Assembly: GCF_004769665.1 (NCBI RefSeq)
Contig: NZ_RQGG01000032.1
Span: 1-64,000, forward strand
Direction: 5' to 3'
Length of the DNA: 64,000 bases
Source: Leptospira kemamanensis
GTDB lineage: Bacteria; Spirochaetota; Leptospiria; Leptospirales; Leptospiraceae
Under the pieces are notes generated by a model, which worked only from the letters and a program-made list of their open reading frames with translations, had not been told where the DNA came from and did not search any database. How positions within the stretch are numbered: position 1 is the first letter of the stretch; every line of letters begins with the position of its first letter. The translations under genes and the position numbers were made by a program. Shown here piece by piece: positions 28,145-36,716 of this stretch.

Positions 28145-28615
28145 ATGAGCCAATCACAGAAAGAAGACTTTGATATCGTATCCTTAATAGAACTTTGCCG
28201 GGAAAAAAAATACGAAACATGTGTGGCCGGTTTCAGTGCGATCGATAAAATCGATAAAATCACTCTTCCTAAAAAATTAAAAAACCGTAAACTCACGGTG
28301 CAAGCGCTTTATGCACTTACAAACGACCTAGTACAATGGAAATACCTCTCTTCTGAAGAAAAAGCACTTCTCCAAGCTGAAAAAGACAAACTTGCAGGAG
28401 TCACATCCACTGCAGGAGTTTCTTTTGCTCCTCATGCAGAAGAAGATATCGAAGAAGATTTCATCCCAGAAGAAGAAGCTAAGAAACCAGAATTTGAAGA
28501 TGGTTACGAAGATGAGTTTGGTGATGATACAGAGGAAGAAGAGGAAGAGGACGACGACGATGATTTCGATGACGACTCTGACGATGAAGATTCTGATGAG
28601 GAAGAAGAGGATTAG
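28145..28615 (+). CDS. Protein with long acidic C-terminal tail
   Basis: A 156-residue protein. The N-terminal 95 residues are helical and mixed charge; the final 60 are almost purely Asp and Glu (runs of E and D from about residue 105 on). The layout recalls the RNA polymerase delta subunit (RpoE) of Firmicutes or nucleic-acid-mimicking proteins, but I see no clear homology. The run of GAA/GAT/GAC triplets makes the DNA purine-rich and somewhat repetitive at 28500-28610. It lies 11 nt before the DUF115 gene and is likely in the same transcript. Confidence 0.7.
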   Translation: MSQSQKEDFDIVSLIELCREKKYETCVAGFSAIDKIDKITLPKKLKNRKLTVQALYALTNDLVQWKYLSSEEKALLQAEKDKLAGVTSTAGVSFAPHAEEDIEEDFIPEEEAKKPEFEDGYEDEFGDDTEEEEEEDDDDDFDDDSDDEDSDEEEED

Positions 28616-28626
28616 AGGTTAGTCCC

Positions 28627-30045
28627 ATTCCTCTATCTCCCCTTTTTCAAAACAACCTTCTCTATAACTTTCAAACTTCCGAAACATTTTATTTACACTC
28701 AAAAGTCTCCCCTGAAAAGGAGGCTTCTCGGTTTTTAAGCCAAATCAAAACTGATTCGATCCCGCTTATCTTGGGAGTTGGTGCTTTACATTCAGCTCGT
28801 GCCATTCTCGAAACCAAGGGAACTCATTCCATCATTTTGTTTTGGGAACCTTTGGCAGAAATTTATGAGTTACCAAGTTTCCAAGCGGAGATACGTGAGC
28901 TTATTACAAAAGGAAACGAGATCGGTTTGACCTTGATTTTTTTCACAGGTACCAATCCAGATTTTTCAAAACTAGGAAACGATCTTTTAGCGGCATCAAA
29001 CGCAGAGAAACAAACAAACGTAAAGTGGACCTTGTATGAAACACCCAATTACGAACGATTGTTTCCTGAACTCGTAAAAACATGTAGGAATCATTTTGTT
29101 TCTCAGTTTCGTTCCCAAACCATTAACGAAACAACCATCGGACATTTTCGAAAAGTTTGGACCCATAATTACTTAAAAAACAAAACAAAACTCGAATCTA
29201 GAAAGGAAAAAGTACATTGGTTTCAATCTTTTTCCGCAAACCTTGCCAATGTTTTGTTTTTGGGAGCCAGTCCCAGTTTGGAATCCGATCTCGAGACCAT
29301 TCAAACGAATCGCGAAGAATGGACCATCTTTGCCAGTGATAGCTCACTTGGATTTCTCCTAGCAAAAGGTTTGATACCCGACTATATTGTTTCCTTTGAT
29401 TCTGGGCGTGGAACTTCTTATCATTTTTTAATGGATCTACCAAAAGACATTCCCATCATCACTTGGTTAGGTGGTGCAAGTGATCTTTTTGAACTTCCAA
29501 ATCCTAAAATTCTGGTGAATACAGGCCATCCATTGGACCAAATTGTGGAACATATTTTCCAAACAGAAACAAACCAAAATTGGCCTCATTATCAAAACTC
29601 AAGTTTGAATTTACTCGGAATGGTTTTATCGATCACCGAGAACATCAAAAACCGTAATTTTTGGCTGAGTGGTGTTAGTTTTATTGCAGAACAAGGGAAA
29701 TCACATTGTAAAGGGACGGGTTACGAAAGATATTATCTACCACAAATCCATCGCAAACAAAGTTTAGAATCTCTCACCAAACGACTGTATTCTGGTGTAA
29801 GGAAAGGAAAAAATCAAATTGTTTGGGAAGCTCTGAACTCCGAAAAAGAAAAACACAAAATACAATTCATTTCAGAATTAACACCATTCAATAAAATCAT
29901 AAAGACAAAGGGCAACGGAACACTAAATTCGTTTCAGGGATTTCCCCCAAACATTTCGGATCTGGCAAAGTGGGCCAACCAAGACCAATCCGGTATCATT
30001 CATTCCAAAACTCTCAACACTTGGTTGCGGTTTTCACCAGGTTAA
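28627..30045 (+). CDS. DUF115/Maf-type (motility-associated) protein with AUU start
   Basis: A DUF115-family protein; members (Maf, MptE-like) include motility-associated glycosyltransferases that modify flagellin. The core motif NVLFLGASPSLESDL fits the nucleotide-sugar-binding loop, and IPDYIVSFDSG is typical. No ATG, GTG or TTG occurs in frame between 28600 and 28771, yet codons 28627-28770 read as conserved protein (LHSKVSPEKEASRF is the usual family N-terminus). The best start is ATT at 28627, with AGAGGT 8 nt upstream. The alternative TTG at 28771 would cut into the domain. AUU starts are rare (known from infC) and often regulated. Confidence 0.7.
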   Translation: MPLSPLFQNNLLYNFQTSETFYLHSKVSPEKEASRFLSQIKTDSIPLILGVGALHSARAILETKGTHSIILFWEPLAEIYELPSFQAEIRELITKGNEIGLTLIFFTGTNPDFSKLGNDLLAASNAEKQTNVKWTLYETPNYERLFPELVKTCRNHFVSQFRSQTINETTIGHFRKVWTHNYLKNKTKLESRKEKVHWFQSFSANLANVLFLGASPSLESDLETIQTNREEWTIFASDSSLGFLLAKGLIPDYIVSFDSGRGTSYHFLMDLPKDIPIITWLGGASDLFELPNPKILVNTGHPLDQIVEHIFQTETNQNWPHYQNSSLNLLGMVLSITENIKNRNFWLSGVSFIAEQGKSHCKGTGYERYYLPQIHRKQSLESLTKRLYSGVRKGKNQIVWEALNSEKEKHKIQFISELTPFNKIIKTKGNGTLNSFQGFPPNISDLAKWANQDQSGIIHSKTLNTWLRFSPG

Positions 30046-30227
30046 GCTCCGAACAAAACTGGGATTTCTTGTAAATTCCATTCAGCTCTTTCGCGGTTTG
30101 CTGGAATTGGGTTCACCATTTTTATTTTTTTGGTTTTTCCCTTAGGACGTTTTTCTAAATCCTCTAAAATTCTTTCTAAACGATCTTCCATCAACATGTG
30201 CAAATTGATTTGGTCTAACATATCCAT
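30042..30227 (-). CDS. Small hypothetical protein
   Basis: A 61-residue protein from the ATG at 30227, chosen because GGAGG lies 8 nt upstream; the frame reaches 30275 (77 residues) without any such site. The chain is helical in the first half (MLMEDRLERILEDLEKRP) and basic in the middle. No domain. It overlaps the end of the DUF115 gene by 4 nt on the other strand. The good ribosome site argues that it is real. Confidence 0.55.
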   Translation of the reverse strand: MDMLDQINLHMLMEDRLERILEDLEKRPKGKTKKIKMVNPIPANRERAEWNLQEIPVLFGA

Positions 30228-30355
30228 CGTGTTTTCCTCCACTGATACAAACACGATACCATTTACCATGGACAAAATAGAATGATGCTTGGAAAAAAAT
30301 ATCTATTGCCTCCAAAAGAATTTAATTTAAAAGAGTGATACGGGAAAAGGCGTTT

Positions 30356-31828
30356 GTGAATTTTAAAGATATTATTTCTCAATTAGAAACATCCAAAGAA
30401 TCTAGAATTAATTTTTATTTTGTCACAGAAGAACAAAATCAGGAGATATACGCATTACTTGTCCATGTAATGGGGTATATGGACAAGTTATATCTAGTAG
30501 AAGTCATCTTCACTGTCCTAAAAGAACTTCTCATGAACGCCAACAAGGCCAATGCCAAACGTGACTATTTCAATCGTGAAAACTTGGACATCCAAAACGA
30601 AAAAGATTATGCAAAGGGTATGTCTCGTTTCCAAGAAAATATCATCATGAAATGGAACGAACAATTAGACCGGTTAGACGGTGGAAATTACTACATCAGT
30701 TTACTGATGAAAGTAGATGGAAAGTCCATTCATTTTGCCGTGGAAAATAACGCTCCGATCACCAAAGAAGAACTAGCACGTGTCAACCGTCGGATCGAAG
30801 TGGCAAAAAATTACAACGATCTCTCCGATGCATTCACGGACGTTTCTGACAGCACAGAGTCCGCAGGTTTAGGACTTGTACTCATTCAACTCCTCCTAAA
30901 AAATTCAGGAATTGGATCTGATAAATTTAAAATCTTTACAAATGATAAGATAACACGCGCTACACTGACTGTTCCGGAAGTCACCACACCAGTTGAAATC
31001 CAAACAGGTCTCAAAACGAAATTACTCAATGAAATTGATGGATTACCACCTCTTCCTCATTCATTAACCAAAATCATTCAACTTTGTAATAATCCAGATT
31101 CCGACCTTCATATGATTTCACAGGAAATCGAACGTAATCCTGCGCTTTCTGCGGACTTACTCAAACTTTCCAATTCTGCATTTTTTGCAAACCGAAGCCA
31201 AGTGAGTTCTATCCTCCAAGCTGTCAAAGTAGTTGGACTCAAAAACTTACGAAACCTTCTCTATGTATCGGGTGTTCGTAAAATTATGGATGGCCAATAC
31301 GGCAAAATGATGGATGTTTGGGAACATTCTAGTCGTTGCAGTTACTACGCTCGTTACCTCGCTACAGAAAACAATCATACTAATAAAATCGCAGACATCA
31401 TTGCCGTCTGTGCTTTGTTACACGATATAGGAAAATTTTTACTATTATCTGTGGATAGAGGATTTTTCAAAAAAATTGAAACCTACCAACGAGGAGCAGA
31501 TTCTGGGAACTCCACTCTTCTCGAAGAGATGGCCATTGGTCTCAGCCATCCACAACTTGGTGCCTTACTCGCAGAAAAATGGGAATTTCCATTAGACCTT
31601 CGTGTTGCTATCGAATACCACCACAAACCATTTTTAGCACCACCAGAACTTCGCGATTTGGTAGAAGTGATTTATATGGCCAATATGATGGCAGACTTCC
31701 ATGAACAGAAAAAAGGGTTTTATGCGATCGACAAAAACCTTTTAGCAAAATTTAATTTAGACAATATCGATGTATTCTCTGCGGCTGTGAATAAGGTAGA
31801 GGTATTGTACAAAAAAACAAATGAGTGA
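30356..31828 (+). CDS. HATPase-HDOD fusion signalling protein
   Basis: About 490 residues in two parts. The N-terminal ~210 residues have a GHKL/HATPase_c fold: an N-box-like ELLMNANKANAKRD and a G-box-like ESAGLGLVLIQLLLKNSG. The C-terminal ~270 residues are an HDOD domain (metal-dependent phosphohydrolase-like), with LLHDIGK and PLPHSLTKI signatures. No phospho-accepting His domain is visible, so it is not a standard sensor kinase; the ATPase may act as an anti-sigma-like or serine kinase module. I use the GTG at 30356 (AAGG 5-9 nt before it); the GTG at 30335 lacks a site. It overlaps the ABC ATPase gene by 8 nt. Confidence 0.8.
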   Translation: MNFKDIISQLETSKESRINFYFVTEEQNQEIYALLVHVMGYMDKLYLVEVIFTVLKELLMNANKANAKRDYFNRENLDIQNEKDYAKGMSRFQENIIMKWNEQLDRLDGGNYYISLLMKVDGKSIHFAVENNAPITKEELARVNRRIEVAKNYNDLSDAFTDVSDSTESAGLGLVLIQLLLKNSGIGSDKFKIFTNDKITRATLTVPEVTTPVEIQTGLKTKLLNEIDGLPPLPHSLTKIIQLCNNPDSDLHMISQEIERNPALSADLLKLSNSAFFANRSQVSSILQAVKVVGLKNLRNLLYVSGVRKIMDGQYGKMMDVWEHSSRCSYYARYLATENNHTNKIADIIAVCALLHDIGKFLLLSVDRGFFKKIETYQRGADSGNSTLLEEMAIGLSHPQLGALLAEKWEFPLDLRVAIEYHHKPFLAPPELRDLVEVIYMANMMADFHEQKKGFYAIDKNLLAKFNLDNIDVFSAAVNKVEVLYKKTNE

Positions 31829-32603
31829 AGTGCTTCGGTTTGATTCTGTTTCCTTTATTCGAAATGAAAAAACCATTTTAGAAGACATCAACTTTTCTCT
31901 AAACCAAGGAGAATCCTTGGCCATCGTGGGACGTAACGGTGCAGGGAAAACTACTCTCATCAATCTATTGTTTGGTTATCTTTGGCCAACGAGCGGTTTC
32001 GTTTCTGCATTTGGGGAAACCTTTGGAGAAACACCGATGGCTCCTTTACAAAACCAAATGGGAATCGTTCAACCTGGGCACCAAGAAACACTTTTACAAA
32101 GACTCAACTGTTTTGAAATGGTGATCACAGGAGTGATTGGTACACTGGGACTATACAAAGAACCAACACCCAATCAAACTAAATTGGCTAATCAATTATT
32201 AGAATCCATCGGACTCTTACACAAAAAAGACCAACTCTACCAAACTCTTTCTTCTGGTGAAAAGATGAAGGTTTTGTTATTACGTGCGTTTGGTGAGGGA
32301 AAACAATTATTAATTTTAGATGAACCAACGGCAGCACTGGATCTAACGGCCAGGGTTGATTTTGGAAATTCCCTTCATTCTTTAAAAAAGAAAAATCCAG
32401 ACCTCACTCGAATTCTCATCACACACCGCATTGAAGAAATTCCAGAAGATTTTCAGAAAGTTCTTTTATTAAAGGAAGGAAAGGTTTTAGCATTTGGAGA
32501 GAAACAATTTGTTTTTTCCGATTCCAATCTTTCCGAACTCTATGATTTGAACCTAGCGGTAAGCGAAAAAAAAGGACAGTATCATATCACTGTCCTTTCT
32601 TAA
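31821..32603 (+). CDS. ABC transporter ATP-binding protein
   Basis: A 260-residue ATPase with all key motifs: Walker A GRNGAGKTTL, signature LSSGEKMK, Walker B QLLILDEPTAALD and the switch His in ILITHR. It is closest in style to iron-complex/ModF-type ATPases that serve export or metal handling, but no permease or binding-protein gene is beside it. Its ATG overlaps the HATPase-HDOD gene by 8 nt, so it may work with or be controlled by that protein. Its last codons form part of a hairpin used as a terminator by the opposite strand. Confidence 0.85.
   Translation: MSEVLRFDSVSFIRNEKTILEDINFSLNQGESLAIVGRNGAGKTTLINLLFGYLWPTSGFVSAFGETFGETPMAPLQNQMGIVQPGHQETLLQRLNCFEMVITGVIGTLGLYKEPTPNQTKLANQLLESIGLLHKKDQLYQTLSSGEKMKVLLLRAFGEGKQLLILDEPTAALDLTARVDFGNSLHSLKKKNPDLTRILITHRIEEIPEDFQKVLLLKEGKVLAFGEKQFVFSDSNLSELYDLNLAVSEKKGQYHITVLS
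32566..32598 (-). terminator. Minus-strand terminator inside ABC ATPase gene end
   Basis: AAAGGACAGT (32571-32580) pairs with ACTGTCCTTT (32589-32598), loop 8 nt. Read on the minus strand, the stem is followed by eight Ts (complement of 32566-32573). It would stop the transcript of the 1242-residue lipoprotein gene. It sits in the last coding codons and stop of the ABC ATPase gene. Confidence 0.75.
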
Positions 32604-32699
32604 TCGAGAGGTGTTTCCACCTTTCTTCTGTTGATTCTTAAAGAAACCCATTGAAGTCATCCGTTTCTGTAGATTTCTACTATGAGTTTGAGGTTTCAC

Positions 32700-32726
32700 A
32701 AATTCCTCTCTTCACAAGAGGAATTT
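32700..32726. other. Hairpin between convergent genes
   Basis: AAATTCCTCT (32700-32709) pairs with AGAGGAATTT (32717-32726). It lies 19 nt after the stop codon of the large lipoprotein gene, without a T run on either side. The rest of 32604-32744 has no gene. Confidence 0.5.
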
Positions 32727-32744
32727 GAGATCGAAGTTTCTAAT

Positions 32745-35700
32745 TTACTGATACATGGATCGTTCGATAAAGTTGCTCGCTTTACAACTTCCTACACCCA
32801 CGTCCGTGATGGATTTGTCTTGTGCGATACAGAATAGTTTCCACCAACGATTGGAATGGTTTGGTGCAATGGAGTAGTTTCTCACTTCCCCCACATTTCC
32901 TTTGAACACACGAACGGTGGCTCCAGACACACCCATATTCGCTTCCCCAGACCAGTTATAGACACTGTAATAACGATTAGGTTGGTTCCAAATGGATCCT
33001 TGGACAGTGATGGTTTCTGGACCATATCCAGTTGTGATGTCATAATCCAAACTTCCATTTCCGACACCTAGCGGAGCTCGTCTGTTCCAAACGATGCGAT
33101 CATTTGCTCCAGTTCCGTATTGTATATGGGAATCTAAGTCACGAGGTTTGGCACCCCAAGTGAGAACCACACGCATTTCGTTTTCTCCGAGAATTGGAGT
33201 GACTAGGATGTTTTGGTTGGCTGGCGTTTCGGAACCAGCGGAAACCACAGTTCTGTAAGTTGTCGAATAGTCCTCTTGCACGGAAGTACAGTTTCCACGT
33301 TTTCCTGCACCAGTTACTTCTAATGTATAGTTTCCTGGTGGAACCGATGGGATGGCATAAGATCCATCTGTAGATGTTTTGACAGAAGGAATGGTCACAC
33401 CATTTCCATCAATCGCATAAGGACCAGACTTCACATTCACACCTGGTCGAATGCGAGCCGTTAGGTTACAAACTCCCGTGTTGTATAAAGCAGAAAGTGC
33501 TCTACCAGAAATGGTACCACTTGTTTGGCTACCTGGAACAAAGGTGATGATGTCAAAGTTTGTGGTTACGTCCGCTTGGATGTCCACAATTCCTTCTACG
33601 GTTTGGTAACCTGCGGATACAAATCGAATTTTCCAACGTCCTGCGTTGATATTGAAGATTGTGTATTGGCTTGCATTGGAGAAAGCAGTCGATCCAGTCG
33701 CAATGGATGCTGGTTGGACACCTGCTGTTGGACGCGCTGTTCCACCATTTGGATCTACGATCTCAAGGGAATAGGTTCCAAGGAAAGCAAATCCCCCAGG
33801 AGTTCGAACAGAACCAGAAAGATGGCCACGACCGTCGTTTGTGATCACAGGAGTGTTCACCACAACAGTTCCACCACCCGTTCCCACTTCCACAGGGAAG
33901 TAAGTAGTGATACCATTTTTTTCCACACGGAGGTGGTAAGAACCAGGAGAAAGGAAAGGAAAACTATAACTTCCGTTTGCTTGTGATGTCACAGAACCAA
34001 CCACTTGGTCACTGCCAGTCGTTCTTGTGGATGGAACCGAACAAGTTGGTGCATCAAAGCCACCAGAACAGTCACGCCTAACATCAGGAGTGAAGTTTCC
34101 ACCCACTAACCGACCAAGTGTGATGGTTGCCCCACTCACAACAGAAGTGGAAACTGCATCTGTGACAACCCCAGTCACAGTTGCTCTTGCGCTATGTAAC
34201 ACAAGTCCATTCAATTGGAAAAGAGCAGGTGTCGATGCATACAGATTTGTGGCAACAGTAGATGTGTCGACTCGAAGGCTATTCGTTGCCAAGTAACTCG
34301 ATTGGTAAGAAGGTGCAACGCGGTCCACAACGATGATTTGGTAAGAACTTTGACGGAAATTGTATTCTGTTCCGTTTGTGATATCTACCGAAGCTGTGTT
34401 GTCATTTGCACGTGCTACACTTGGTGTATTGGCAAGAGTGGTCGCAAGACCTGTTCCCATTTGGCTAAGGGCATACTTCACTCTTCCCTCATCATCATTG
34501 GTAAATTGTGGCGGTAATACTTGTGGGAGAGTGACCACATAGGAGTTCCCACCGAAACTGAATTGGCCAGAACTGGTTGTCGTGATATGAACGAGGGAAG
34601 CTCCCGATTCGTTTGTATTCCCCAACATCACCACAACTAATCCAGATTGAGTCGTATGAATTGAATTTGCAGAAGGCGCTGTGTCACGAACAGAAATGGA
34701 ACCCGCAATTTGGGAACGGGTTGCAATTGATGTCATCGCAATCGTTCCTGCGTTATATGTTGTTCCATTCAAACTCACTTGTAATGGATTTGAAGAGCAA
34801 GGAGCGGCATTGTTTCCACAATAGTTTTCAAAACCAGGTGCGGAAATGTAGTAAGCCCAAAGTCCACTAGCACCAAGGAAGGAAACTTCTTTGGTCGTTG
34901 GATTTACTTCATATAATTTGTTTGCGTAGGTTTGGTAAGCCCATGGACCACTTCCTTGGACAGACACCAAACAAGAAGCAGTTGGGTTTACCGCACAAGA
35001 ACAGATTTGCCCTGTTGGATTTAAGGCACAATTGGTTCCTGCCACCGCACTTAAGGATTCTAAAATCCAAAGTTTGATCGCATTTCCTAAAATCGGATCT
35101 TCTTTCAGATACACAATGTTCGAAGGAGCTTGGTTGGCAGAAGGACGAACGTTAATCACTGCACCGGCAATGTGTTCGTTGTTTGCATCTTTTACATACC
35201 CAAGAACCATGGAAGGTTTTGCCACAATGAGGATCGGATCAATGAGAGAAACAGACTTCACACCACCGTTCGGAGCTGCGGTAAATAAAAAGGATTGAGT
35301 GACAGTGTAAAAAGAAGGATTAGAAACTTCTAAGTAATACACACCGTTTGTAAGTTCAAATCCTTCTAAGGAAAAATTCCCATTCCCAGTGATTTGTATG
35401 GTTTGTAAGACGGCACCTTGTTCGTTCTTCAATTTGATTGTAAAAACAGAAGTTTGATCGTTTGCGAGAGCTCCATTACGGATCACACCAGAAAGGAGAA
35501 GGTCACTTTCCGTTGCTGCCATCCATGGAAGCGATGTTTCGCCTAAGTCCACAACCGCAACTGTATTTGGGTTTGTGCCAGGGAAAGTGATGTGTACCGA
35601 TTCTTGGTTTGTGGCAAACGGTTGGCCAGATACATTCACTGAATCTCCAACATATACAACCGTATAATTCCCGTTAGGAAGAGGATTGATCGAAATCTCA

Positions 35701-36473
35701 TATTGACCATTGGAGTCGGTGACACCGGTTCCTACAGTGTTTCCATTGGAATCCACAATGTTGACGATAATTCCAGCAACAGGGCCTTGCGGAACATTGA
35801 CTCCATCACCCACGAAACCCGGGCTTGTCACAACTCCTGTGAATTGTGTTGGTCCTTGTGAATAATACATTCTTTCCGCAAGCAAATTGCCAACGTTTAC
35901 TAGAGTGTAAGGCGATTGTGTAGGGTCGTACACATAAGAAAAGTCTTGGTAGGTGTAATTTAATCCAAAACCAGTGTTAATGAGAACACGGTAATTGTTA
36001 TTTGGTAAATCAGATAAATCAAATTGGAAACTTCCATTGGCTTCTGCGAATTTAGAAGCAACAAGTGTGTAAACATCACCATTGGCAACTTCGATTCGAA
36101 CAGAAATTAAAGTGAGGTCAACACAAGTAGGTGCTGAAGGAGCACCTGGATTTCCACAAATCACATTGGCAGGAACACCAGAGACAACGGGAACGATAGA
36201 ACCAATGACCCGAGCTGGCCCGTGGTTTGGTACTTCTTGTTCGGATTGGTTTCCAGGAATTTCGTCTGGATCGGTAACACCGATGGAACCTCCGGGAGGA
36301 GGAAGGGGAACACCGTTGGAATCGGGTGGATTTTGGTTTTGGTCACGGTTGTCAGAAACGGCACCGCCAGTCCCTAATAAAAACCAGAATGGCATGGATT
36401 TCTTCTTGCGGGAACAACCCACAAATACCACGGAAATGAGTACGAGAATGGTGAACATCCCTCGAACGCGCAT
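32745..36473 (-). CDS. Large lipoprotein with repeated Ig/carboxypeptidase-regulatory modules and DUF2135 end
   Basis: A 1242-residue surface lipoprotein precursor; lipobox FVGC (Cys about 20), followed by a basic KKK and a Gly/Pro-rich linker. At least six beta-sandwich modules repeat the pattern of carboxypeptidase regulatory domains: a gene-like GVV or GYV start, a SDSNGQYEI or DGSYAIP turn, and a PGNYTLEV-type strand. The C-terminal ~110 residues (WGAKPRDLDSHIQ to the end) match the YfaP/DUF2135 type. About ten cysteines are scattered through the modules. The architecture suits adhesion or polysaccharide binding. It is a single gene ending at a terminator; 243 nt with no gene lie upstream. 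Confidence 0.85.
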   Translation of the reverse strand: MRVRGMFTILVLISVVFVGCSRKKKSMPFWFLLGTGGAVSDNRDQNQNPPDSNGVPLPPPGGSIGVTDPDEIPGNQSEQEVPNHGPARVIGSIVPVVSGVPANVICGNPGAPSAPTCVDLTLISVRIEVANGDVYTLVASKFAEANGSFQFDLSDLPNNNYRVLINTGFGLNYTYQDFSYVYDPTQSPYTLVNVGNLLAERMYYSQGPTQFTGVVTSPGFVGDGVNVPQGPVAGIIVNIVDSNGNTVGTGVTDSNGQYEISINPLPNGNYTVVYVGDSVNVSGQPFATNQESVHITFPGTNPNTVAVVDLGETSLPWMAATESDLLLSGVIRNGALANDQTSVFTIKLKNEQGAVLQTIQITGNGNFSLEGFELTNGVYYLEVSNPSFYTVTQSFLFTAAPNGGVKSVSLIDPILIVAKPSMVLGYVKDANNEHIAGAVINVRPSANQAPSNIVYLKEDPILGNAIKLWILESLSAVAGTNCALNPTGQICSCAVNPTASCLVSVQGSGPWAYQTYANKLYEVNPTTKEVSFLGASGLWAYYISAPGFENYCGNNAAPCSSNPLQVSLNGTTYNAGTIAMTSIATRSQIAGSISVRDTAPSANSIHTTQSGLVVVMLGNTNESGASLVHITTTSSGQFSFGGNSYVVTLPQVLPPQFTNDDEGRVKYALSQMGTGLATTLANTPSVARANDNTASVDITNGTEYNFRQSSYQIIVVDRVAPSYQSSYLATNSLRVDTSTVATNLYASTPALFQLNGLVLHSARATVTGVVTDAVSTSVVSGATITLGRLVGGNFTPDVRRDCSGGFDAPTCSVPSTRTTGSDQVVGSVTSQANGSYSFPFLSPGSYHLRVEKNGITTYFPVEVGTGGGTVVVNTPVITNDGRGHLSGSVRTPGGFAFLGTYSLEIVDPNGGTARPTAGVQPASIATGSTAFSNASQYTIFNINAGRWKIRFVSAGYQTVEGIVDIQADVTTNFDIITFVPGSQTSGTISGRALSALYNTGVCNLTARIRPGVNVKSGPYAIDGNGVTIPSVKTSTDGSYAIPSVPPGNYTLEVTGAGKRGNCTSVQEDYSTTYRTVVSAGSETPANQNILVTPILGENEMRVVLTWGAKPRDLDSHIQYGTGANDRIVWNRRAPLGVGNGSLDYDITTGYGPETITVQGSIWNQPNRYYSVYNWSGEANMGVSGATVRVFKGNVGEVRNYSIAPNHSNRWWKLFCIAQDKSITDVGVGSCKASNFIERSMYQ

Positions 36474-36716
36474 AGACTTACCCTCTAATCAAATTCGCTT
36501 TGTGGCTTTACGCCACTTCCTTTCAAATCACTTCGGGAAATACCTAACGACTTCCGAAGTGTACCAGTTGTAGTTTGTTTTCGTACACAATGCAAATCTT
36601 TTTTAGGGGTATCGGCAAAAAATTTCCTTTTTTATACCATTTGAGGGAAAAATAGACACGAAAACGAATTTGGATTGCCCATTCCCTTCCCCCACAAAGC
36701 CTACTCTTAGCGAAAT

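Noticed and set aside
28500..28612. GAA/GAT-rich run as a microsatellite
   Set aside because: It is not a regular repeat; it encodes the Glu/Asp tail of the acidic protein.
36082..36573. 163-codon frame on the plus strand
   Set aside because: Antisense to the lipobox end of the 1242-residue lipoprotein gene; low-complexity Gly/Pro product.
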